Positions 7,711-14,583 of a stretch of DNA of 22,763 bases are shown piece by piece. Each line of letters starts with the position of its first letter. The first letter of the stretch is position 1. Source of the DNA: Chrysochromulina tobinii (taxonomy: Eukaryota; Haptophyta; Prymnesiales; Chrysochromulinaceae); NCBI GenBank assembly GCA_001275005.1, contig JWZX01002981.1, positions 1 to 22,763 of the forward strand, given 5' to 3'. Under the pieces are notes generated by a model. That model had not been told where the DNA came from. It saw only the letters and a list, made by a program, of their open reading frames with translations, and made no database searches. Both the position numbers and the translations under genes were made by a program.

Positions 7711-7942
7711 GATTGGGTGACGGGTACTTTCTAGTGCACGCGCGAACTTCGAAACGTGAACGAACCGCCGAAGTGGGGAGAAACGGAACGATTGGAGCCA
7801 GTTTGGAACCAGGCTCGATCGAAATAAAATACAGTACATGTATGTAAATCCTCGATGACGAAACTCATTGGGCGACATGAAAGGAGGGCGACGCGAAACA
7901 AGTTTTGTGCAAATGGAGAACCCTGAAGCTTGGTCTGGCTAA
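7711..7942. promoter_or_regulatory. Divergent promoter of centrin and the RING-H2 gene
   Basis: The two start codons (7710 on minus, 7943 on plus) are 232 bp apart, so both promoters and 5' UTRs must share this stretch. It is less GC-rich than the flanking genes and contains an AT-rich core near 7820-7850 (AAATAAAATACAGTACATG). No defined TATA box or binding site can be named. Confidence 0.5.
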
Positions 7943-9751
7943 ATGCAGGCCGCTCGGGCATTGCGGCTCGTGGGCCGCGGCGGCCACCGCCTGGAGCTGC
8001 AAGACGGGTCAGACTCGAACGACGACGATGATTCTAGCAGCAGCGGCAACAACGGGGCGTCCACGGCCTCTCAGCGGCGGGATGTGTGGAACATGCATCC
8101 CATGCTCGTGCAGCGGCAGGAGACCGTGACGACGACGCCCCTTCAGCTCGTCGCGCAGCTGCGCAGAGACTATGCCGCATTTTCCGAAGAGGTCTACGGC
8201 TCACCGCCCTCCATGTCGTCGATCGAGGACTTCCGCACCCGGCGGCAGCGCGAGCGCCTTCAACTCGACTCGCTCCACGCACGGCTACACGGCTTGCGCC
8301 TCATCCTGGCGATGGCTCGTACGCGCCTGCTGCGCGCCCGTCTGCTCCGGGCTCGCGCACGCACTCTCCTTTTCCCCGTCAAATCCAATCCAGTCAGCCG
8401 AGATGTGCCTAAACCCAACCCACTGTCGCCACGCTCACCCCATCCCCCTCTCGACCCCTGCCTCTCCCCCCCTCCCTTGGGCGCAGAGCTGCAAGTGGCG
8501 GCTGAGACGGAGATGGAGCGCGTCGAGTTTTTTGGCGGCGACGACAGCGACGATCCCTCGGGTGTCTTCCTCGTCAGCATGGCGCCGAGGCGGGCGCCGG
8601 AGCCGATCGGAGTGCCTGCCAAGAAAATCGAGGAGATCATGCCCGAGCTGGAGGCGAGCGCCGCTGACGTCGAGGTGACGTGCTCGATCTGCATCTGCGA
8701 GCTCGAGGAGGGCGAGACCATCCGATGCATGCCCAACTGCTCCCACAAATTCCACAGCAAGTGCATCGACCGTTGGTTTGAGCGCTCGGTCGCGTGCCCC
8801 AATTGCAAGGCCCCTGTGTGCGAGGTGGAGGCGCCGCCGCCGGAGGAACAGGGCTCGCCTCTCTCCGTCTTCTCCCGCCTGACGCCGAACATCAGCATCT
8901 CCTCTACGATTGGGTCCATCACCGGGCCCGTCATCCTGCCGGGTCGGGTCGCTGCGCCGCGCCGCCCCCCTGAGTCCGCGGATGTGAGTGTCAACGGGAA
9001 CCTACTTCAGACAACACCAGCCCCGGCATATGGCGTGCAGGCCGCAATGGCCGCCTCGCCACTACTGTCGGAGCGCCTTTCCGCCATCACCCCGAGCCCC
9101 GCCGCCATCGCCGCGACGGCTGCCGCCGCCGCCGCTACGACTGCTGCCGCCGCCGGCGTCACTCCAGCTGCTGCTGCCGCCGCCTCGAGGCCAGCTTCGC
9201 CTGCGGCGACGGCCGTGCCGGCCGCCGTGCGTGCCCCTGCGGCGCGCCCCTCTGCGATGATCTCTGGGATCTCTGGGAGCGCCCCCCTCACAGGGATGGC
9301 GGCCGCTCGGGCTTCGGGTATCGCGGCCGCCGCGGCTGCACGCGCGAGGGAGGAAGCCGAGGCGGCCGCGCGGGCCGCTTCTGCAGCGGAGGCGACGACG
9401 ACGGCGGCGACGGCGGCGACGACCACATCGACCACATCGACAGGCGCGTCGACTTCGGCGACCACGACTGCCCCCACGCCCTCGGCCTTGTCGTCATCGG
9501 CGGTCTCTGCTGCGACCACGGCCAGCGGCCCGGCGACGGCTGTGCCTGCTTCCGCCGCCACCGCGCCGAGCTTGGCCACCGTCTCCACCGCGACGACGCG
9601 CGCCTCTGGAGCCGCGGCGTCGTCAGTTCGCACCGCGTCTCCTTCGGCGACGCGTGCTGCCGCCACACGCACCGCCCCGACGCGTGCTGCCGTCTCGCCT
9701 GCCGCCTCGTCGGCAACCGCGGCGGCACCGGCCGTGCCAGTGGCGGCTTGA
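7943..9751 (+). CDS. RING-H2 zinc finger protein, probable E3 ubiquitin ligase
   Basis: The unspliced frame is 602 residues. Residues 247-288 form a RING-H2 finger with the spacing C-x2-C ... C-x-H-x2-H-x2-C ... C-x2-C, including the Trp-Phe after the second Cys/His cluster that usually contacts the E2 enzyme. The first 125 residues have an acidic Ser/Asp stretch and a basic helical region. From about 385 to the end the protein is almost only Ala, Thr, Ser, Pro and Arg, with no recognisable domain. The role is inferred: RING-H2 proteins transfer ubiquitin from E2 to substrates; no membrane segment is seen, so a soluble ligase is likely. The stretch 8319-8486 resembles an intron; removing it keeps the frame and leaves 546 residues. 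Confidence 0.8.
   Translation: MQAARALRLVGRGGHRLELQDGSDSNDDDDSSSSGNNGASTASQRRDVWNMHPMLVQRQETVTTTPLQLVAQLRRDYAAFSEEVYGSPPSMSSIEDFRTRRQRERLQLDSLHARLHGLRLILAMARTRLLRARLLRARARTLLFPVKSNPVSRDVPKPNPLSPRSPHPPLDPCLSPPPLGAELQVAAETEMERVEFFGGDDSDDPSGVFLVSMAPRRAPEPIGVPAKKIEEIMPELEASAADVEVTCSICICELEEGETIRCMPNCSHKFHSKCIDRWFERSVACPNCKAPVCEVEAPPPEEQGSPLSVFSRLTPNISISSTIGSITGPVILPGRVAAPRRPPESADVSVNGNLLQTTPAPAYGVQAAMAASPLLSERLSAITPSPAAIAATAAAAAATTAAAAGVTPAAAAAASRPASPAATAVPAAVRAPAARPSAMISGISGSAPLTGMAAARASGIAAAAAARAREEAEAAARAASAAEATTTAATAATTTSTTSTGASTSATTTAPTPSALSSSAVSAATTASGPATAVPASAATAPSLATVSTATTRASGAAASSVRTASPSATRAAATRTAPTRAAVSPAASSATAAAPAVPVAA
8319..8486 (+). other. Candidate intron in the RING-H2 gene
   Basis: GT at 8319 and AG at 8485-8486 enclose 168 bp, a multiple of three, so the frame is kept either way. 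The 3' half is strongly pyrimidine-rich and ends CCCTTGGGCGCAG, and the translated insert (Arg-rich, then Pro/Ser-rich) is unlike its neighbours. Splicing would join two helical parts (LILAMA and LQVAAETEM). A GT at 8340 would also keep the frame. Confidence 0.45.
9110..9748 (+). repeat. Low-complexity Ala/Thr/Ser-coding tract
   Basis: GCC, GCG, ACG and TCG codons dominate this 640-bp stretch at the end of the RING-H2 gene. The antisense frame is also open for 265 codons with valine- and alanine-rich content, which is a consequence of the composition. No tandem unit of fixed length is visible. Confidence 0.6.
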
Positions 9752-10126
9752 TCCGGACACCCGCGCTGTGCCGTCTGGAAAACTCTCAGCAACACCGACT
9801 TCAATGCGCATGTTGCAGCTGAACTCTGCGAGCGCGCCGTAACCCGTCGTGTTCTGTCTGTTGATGTGGTTTTATGTTGAGTACTGTTACAGCTGACCGG
9901 GCATTAATGTACTGCCCGCACCTCCGCGAAAGAGTCGTCATACTCGCATGCACTCTCTTACGTCTTAGCCGACACACGAGGCTTGGAGAAACTTGGAGCG
10001 GATGGAGAACAACAATTTAATACCGGACCTCGAATATGTCGTTGGCGTCTTCGTCCACGGTTCCGCCCTCACTCGACGGCAGCCGGCAGGCTCCGTGCAT
10101 GTGGGACGCGACGGAGAACATCCTGA
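9752..10126. other. Spacer that may hold the first exon of the GT-like gene
   Basis: This 375-bp stretch follows the RING-H2 stop codon. An ATG at 10036 in an A-at-minus-3 context opens a frame of plausible N-terminal character (MSLASSSTVPPS) that runs to about 10170 but is one base out of phase with the downstream gene. A short intron or an indel would be needed to join them. Nothing else is recognised. Confidence 0.35.
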
Positions 10127-11197
10127 AAGCTTCGATGCAGGACAAGGAGTCAGCCGATCTGGCTGCATGGGCTCGTGGATACCACTTACCAGCTCGCCTT
10201 CTCCTGCTTTCCGAGGTTGCATGTGATCACGAAGACGGATCAGTTTCCAAAGGCGAAGCGATTTCTAAGAGGCATTCCCAATGTCACGTATCGCGAGAAT
10301 GCCTTTACGCAGGCGGTCGAAGATGCAGGATCTTACATTATGATTCAGTGGCACCTGGTTTGGGCGGACAACTTCACCACGGCGCCGCACATTCTCTTCT
10401 TTGATGTTGATGCGGTGCCGATCCTGCCGCTGCAATGCCATCACCTCTTCGACGATTCTGAGCGCCCCATGCTGTATGCGTGGCGCTACAACAGACCGAC
10501 GCACTGGACTCAGCCAGACTCGGCGATCATGCAAGCTGCCCAGCTTCGAGGAGAGACCTTCCCGCGTGCATTCACTGCCACCATGGCCAATCTGGACTTC
10601 ATGACCTTCTGGCCCATCGCCGCCCCGAGGTATGTCTTGCCAGAGCTGCGTCGCCTGGTGACAGCCGCCTCCAACGAGTCCTACTTTGACGCCGCGTGGA
10701 TCACCCTCGTCCATGGGAGCCACTCAGACATGATCGGGAAGACGGCCATGGCTCTCTTTCCTGATCGCGTGCGTGTGCACCTCTGCCCGATGCTCTACAA
10801 TGGCACAGGCACCGGGCATCGCCCGGCTCACGAGGTCAGTGACGAGCTGTCGGCCTTCTATGGGCAGCAGACCTCGCTTTTGCAGTTCCCATGCAGGGAT
10901 CGCATTGCCCCGATCGAGCATGTGAAACACCCACTCCAAGGTTTGCACACACCACAGCACGGCGTGCGCTTCATACCGCTCTTCAAGGCAGCAGAGTACG
11001 CGCATACACTGATCAACGATTCCATCCGCTTCCAGCACGAGGGGGGTGCATTGCCAGCATCGCTCTTCCATTACAGGGAGTTCCATCGCAATCCTGATCG
11101 CAATCAATCTCGCTCTCAATCTCGGTGGAGCCGGTTGGATGCCTGGCAGCGCAACGAACCGAACCGTGTCTGCGGCGTTGGCACGAGGCCGATGTAG
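10127..11197 (+). CDS. DxD glycosyltransferase-like protein, 5' end unresolved
   Basis: The frame is open from just after a stop at 10124-10126 to the TAG at 11195, about 356 codons. There is no ATG before the conserved-looking part, so an upstream exon is missing or a frameshift intervenes. The core has HILFFDVDAVPILPL with a DVD motif at codons 93-95, preceded by an aromatic-rich stretch (QWHLVWADN). This matches the Mn2+/nucleotide-sugar site of GT-A-type glycosyltransferases. Downstream are an Asp-Ala-Ala-Trp segment and two conserved-looking Cys residues. No membrane anchor is visible in this part; it may lie in the missing N-terminus. The substrate is unknown. The next gene, ALG12, also acts in glycan assembly, but no functional link is shown. 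Confidence 0.65.
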   Translation, partial: KLRCRTRSQPIWLHGLVDTTYQLAFSCFPRLHVITKTDQFPKAKRFLRGIPNVTYRENAFTQAVEDAGSYIMIQWHLVWADNFTTAPHILFFDVDAVPILPLQCHHLFDDSERPMLYAWRYNRPTHWTQPDSAIMQAAQLRGETFPRAFTATMANLDFMTFWPIAAPRYVLPELRRLVTAASNESYFDAAWITLVHGSHSDMIGKTAMALFPDRVRVHLCPMLYNGTGTGHRPAHEVSDELSAFYGQQTSLLQFPCRDRIAPIEHVKHPLQGLHTPQHGVRFIPLFKAAEYAHTLINDSIRFQHEGGALPASLFHYREFHRNPDRNQSRSQSRWSRLDAWQRNEPNRVCGVGTRPM

Positions 11198-11436
11198 TCC
11201 AACAAGCTCCAAACCGGTCTGGACTCTGGAGTGTTATTGGTTCCTCGGACGCTCGTGTGTTGCAGCTGAAAGCGCTTACATGTAGGAATTACTTCTCAAT
11301 GGTGATGGCCGCGAAACGGCGTTCGGTCAGTTCGGTCGCGTTCGGTCAGCGTTCGATTCGGAGTAAGGTCGCGGAGATCGGAAAACTTGCGATTGCATTT
11401 GTCATCCCCGTGATCGGATGCAGTGATGGAGAAAAC
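11198..11436. promoter_or_regulatory. Upstream region of the CS-ALG12 gene with CGTTCGGTCAG repeats
   Basis: Between the GT-like gene and the chosen ATG at 11437 lie 239 bp that stay open in the same frame. They contain clustered TTCGGTC motifs (about 11322-11357). Two further in-frame ATGs (11299 and 11305) would add about 45 residues of basic and hydrophobic sequence. The repeat content favours a 5' UTR, but the longer protein cannot be excluded. Confidence 0.4.
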
Positions 11437-13620
11437 ATGTCGTCCGCCGAGATAGACGATGACGTCGCAGGCGACGCTGTGCGGCACCTCTACTGGTCGA
11501 GGTCACGCTCGAACGCGCCGCCGTCGCCCAAGACGCTCGACGAGGCCAAGGCATCCCGGAGCGACGCCACCAAGTCTGAAAAGGAGTGGACGCCCATCTT
11601 CAAGTGGGGTCAGAAGAAGGACCGCATTGTGCTCACGATCTTCGTGCCTTGCCTTGAAAAGGACGCGGCGACGGTGGACGTCAAGCCGAGGGCACTCACC
11701 TTCCGCGCGGAACGCATCGCAGTCTTCGCCGGCAACAGGAAGGAGCAACGCGAGTACACGCTCTCGCTCAAGCTGTATGCCGAGGTGGAGGCCAACGGTG
11801 CCGACATTGCGCTGCGCCACGACCACGTGCGTGTGACGCTGACGAAAAAGGTGGCGGCGCCGTGGCGTTCGCTCCAGGAGGCGGGCATCCCCAAGCATCC
11901 GAACGAGCGCCCCGACTTTGATCTCGTCGGCGACGGCGAGGACGAGGACGAGGACGAGGACGTTCTCTGCCGGCCGGTGAGATCAAAATCGGCACCGGCC
12001 GGCGCCCGCAAGCGCGAGCCGAGCAACCTGAAGTCGTTCGCTCAGCTGGCGCGCTCGTGGATGCCGTCCTTCCTCAAGCCCATCCTCTCGCTCATCCTCT
12101 CGCTCAGCGTCTTCGAGCTCCTGCCCATCGCCATCATCACAGGTCACGTTGCGCTCAACCCGTACAACAAGGTCGAGGAGTCCTTTGGCTTGCAGGCGAC
12201 GCACGATCTGCTCTTCCACCGAATGGACTTGAGCGCGTACGACCACCATATGTTCCCAGGCGTCGTGCCGCGCACCTTTCTCGGCCCGCTCCTCCTCGCA
12301 GGCTGCTCCTCGCCCCTGGTCGCATGCCTCAGCCTGGCAGGCGCCACCAAGCTCGCCGCGCTCTACGTGGTTCGGTTGGTCCTCGGGTTGCTGAGTGCGT
12401 GCGGCGTCGTGGCGGTGATGCGCGCGACGCGCCGCCAGTACGGGTACGACGCGTTCCGCGCTCTCGCCCTGCTGAGCGCGTGCCAGTTCCACTACCCGTT
12501 CTACGCGTCTCGCACGCTGCCCAACACCTTTGCGTCGCTGCTCGTGCTGCCCGCGACGGCCGCGTGGATCGACGGCGACGTGCGGCGCGTGATCCGGCTG
12601 CTCACGATCGCGGTGGTGATCTTCCGAGCGGAGCTCGTGCTGCTCCTCGCCCCGCTCGCCCTCCTCTTCCTCGCCACGTCACGCATCAGCTTCCCAGAGC
12701 TCCTCAGGCTCGGGTTCGGCACTGCCTTCGTGGCGCTCGCGCTCACCGTCGCCGTCGACTCCGTGCTCTGGCGCCGTCCTCTCTACCCCGAGGGCGAGGT
12801 GCTCTGGTTCAACACGATCCTCAACAAGAGCTCCGAGTACGGCACGGCGCCGTGGCACTGGTACTTCAGCTCCGCGCTTCCACGCGCCATGCTCCTCTCG
12901 TATCCCCTGGCGCTCCTATCCCCCTTGGTCGTGGGTCAGCGCATCCGCGAGCTCGTCGCGGTGCCGGTGCTCTTCGTCGCGCTGTACTCGATCCTGCCGC
13001 ACAAGGAGCTGCGCTTTGTGCTGTACGCACTCCCGCCGCTCAACGTCGCTGCCGCCGTCGCCACTGCCCGGCTCTACCGCAAGCTGCCCGAGGATGACGA
13101 AAAGGCAACCAAGGAGACACGCATGCTTGCCATATTTGGGCGCCTTGGCACGGTGCTGATGCTAGTCGCATCGTTCGGCGCATCGTGCCTGTTCCTCATG
13201 GCAGCGGCGCAGAACTACCCGGGAGCCCTCGCGTTGCACCAGCTGCATGCCCTCGGCGCCGCCGCCGCCAGCCGCGGCAACCCCGTGCACGTACACATTG
13301 GCGTGGACGCGGCCGTGAGTGGCGTAAGCCGGTTCCTCGAGCTAGGTGGCGCGTGGCGCTACTCGAAGGCGGAGGACCTCGAGCCGTCCACGGGTCTGCC
13401 GCCGCTCATCGATCCCGCCACCGGCGGAAGGCGCCAGTTTGCGTACGCCCTCGCAAACCCGAGCGCGAAGCTGCCGGGCTTCACGCCCGTGCACGTGCAG
13501 ACGGGCTTCGACAGAATCTCGACCAGGCCTCCCTTTTTCCACTACGCGCCCAAGGTGGTAGTGCTCAAGCGCCAGTCCGAGCCGGCGGGTAAGGCAAGCA
13601 CCTTCGGCGAGGACCTGTGA
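11437..13620 (+). CDS. ALG12: CS (p23-like) domain fused to ALG12 alpha-1,6-mannosyltransferase
   Basis: 727 residues from the ATG at 11437 (A at -3). Residues 51 to about 130 form a CS/p23-like beta-sandwich (starts WTPIFKWGQKKD; then VDVKPRALTFRA), closest in layout to the N-terminal domain of HACD3-type proteins, followed by PDFD and an acidic run near 167-173. From about 211 to the end is a complete ALG12 of the GT22 family: NPYNKVEESF (241-250), FPGVVPRTFLGP, TLPNTFASL, VLWFNTILNKSS, the hallmark HKELRF (522-527) and the C-terminal SRFLELGGAWRY. ALG12 adds the eighth mannose to the dolichol-linked N-glycan precursor in the ER, using dolichol-phosphate mannose. ALG12 proteins are normally about 490-550 residues without a CS domain. 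The frame is unbroken through the junction. The CS part would probably lie in the cytosol and might recruit HSP90-type chaperones; this is inference. Confidence 0.93.
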   Translation: MSSAEIDDDVAGDAVRHLYWSRSRSNAPPSPKTLDEAKASRSDATKSEKEWTPIFKWGQKKDRIVLTIFVPCLEKDAATVDVKPRALTFRAERIAVFAGNRKEQREYTLSLKLYAEVEANGADIALRHDHVRVTLTKKVAAPWRSLQEAGIPKHPNERPDFDLVGDGEDEDEDEDVLCRPVRSKSAPAGARKREPSNLKSFAQLARSWMPSFLKPILSLILSLSVFELLPIAIITGHVALNPYNKVEESFGLQATHDLLFHRMDLSAYDHHMFPGVVPRTFLGPLLLAGCSSPLVACLSLAGATKLAALYVVRLVLGLLSACGVVAVMRATRRQYGYDAFRALALLSACQFHYPFYASRTLPNTFASLLVLPATAAWIDGDVRRVIRLLTIAVVIFRAELVLLLAPLALLFLATSRISFPELLRLGFGTAFVALALTVAVDSVLWRRPLYPEGEVLWFNTILNKSSEYGTAPWHWYFSSALPRAMLLSYPLALLSPLVVGQRIRELVAVPVLFVALYSILPHKELRFVLYALPPLNVAAAVATARLYRKLPEDDEKATKETRMLAIFGRLGTVLMLVASFGASCLFLMAAAQNYPGALALHQLHALGAAAASRGNPVHVHIGVDAAVSGVSRFLELGGAWRYSKAEDLEPSTGLPPLIDPATGGRRQFAYALANPSAKLPGFTPVHVQTGFDRISTRPPFFHYAPKVVVLKRQSEPAGKASTFGEDL

Positions 13621-14583
13621 GGCGCGCACTACAGTGGGTGGGGGCGTAGTGGGGGCGTGAGAACCGGGAACGCACCCGGGCCCGCCCGGTCGTGTGCCGT
13701 GCGTGGCGTGATGTGGAGCGGAGCTACGTGGCGGTTGTGGTCGGCAAGCCCGTCGATGTTTCTACTAGCTCGCGCGACGGCGCGCGGCGAGTCCGCGTCG
13801 GACGCTTAGACCGCGGCTCGCTCCATCGAGATTTTTGTCGTCGCGTCGATAGGTAACGAAGCGCGAACCCGGTGCCCTGCCGCGGTGGTCGTCGTAGGTG
13901 GTTCACTCTCGAGAGACAGTGCACTCAGTTTGGAATCAGGGTATGCGGAATGAGTGCAAATCCAGCGCGTATTAATCCGAAATCCCGATCCCCTACCCCC
14001 GCTACGTCAACGGTGCGTGTCGCTGTCGGTAACCGGTGCACCGACCGACGTCGGACGTGAAACGTCCTGTAAAATGACATGTGCACGTAACATGCACGGC
14101 GGTAGGCGCCGCCGCGAGCCGCGGGCGCGGCGGCAGGCGGGCCGGCGACCATCCCATGGACTCCATCCGAGCCGACGGCAACGCGCGGACCGGCCACGAC
14201 GACCCCGCCGCGGCCGTGGCAAGGCCAAGGGCGCTACGATACGCATCACACGATTTATCATTACGGTACCCGACCCCTGATTCCGACGGGTGGACGCAGC
14301 CGCGACCGCGAAAAGTAAAATGACAAGCGAGTTAAGGCTAAGTTAAGGCTTCCTTATCTCTACAGTCCTGATGAAATACCCCCGCATACAAGCCTTTAAA
14401 AAAGCTTCGCCTTCCTGTGTTCGTCCTGGAGAAAAGAATGATACTGCGCGGCGGAACGCCGTCTTTGTGTAAACTAGTGTGCGACGGCTTTGCGTTCGCC
14501 GCGGCGCGTCGAACCGCGTACTGCGCGGGTGGTTGGGTGCACGGCTCGAGAGTGCCGGCTAGAGGTCGCTAGTCTCCTGGCAA
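13621..14583. other. Convergent 3' spacer
   Basis: These 963 bp lie between the stop codons of CS-ALG12 (+) and the UGPase-tail chimera (-). All open frames are short, basic and unlike the neighbours. Small features only: GTGGGGGCG-type repeats near 13636-13660, a duplicated AGTTAAGGCT (14330-14350), and lower GC from 14220 to 14460. No tRNA, snoRNA or other RNA gene could be supported. Confidence 0.45.

Noticed and set aside
9007-9804. 265-codon minus-strand Ala/Val-rich frame
   Set aside because: Shadow of the low-complexity tail of the RING-H2 gene; no motif.
11348-11362. GTTCGATTC resembling a tRNA B box
   Set aside because: No A box, acceptor stem or anticodon arm upstream; it lies among GTTCGGTC repeats.
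12057-13097. 346-codon plus-strand frame overlapping ALG12
   Set aside because: Arg/Pro-rich second frame of ALG12 codons; all ALG12 motifs are in the other frame.
14364-14420. Possible C/D-box snoRNA (CTGATGA near 14368)
   Set aside because: No matching D box or terminal stem could be found downstream.
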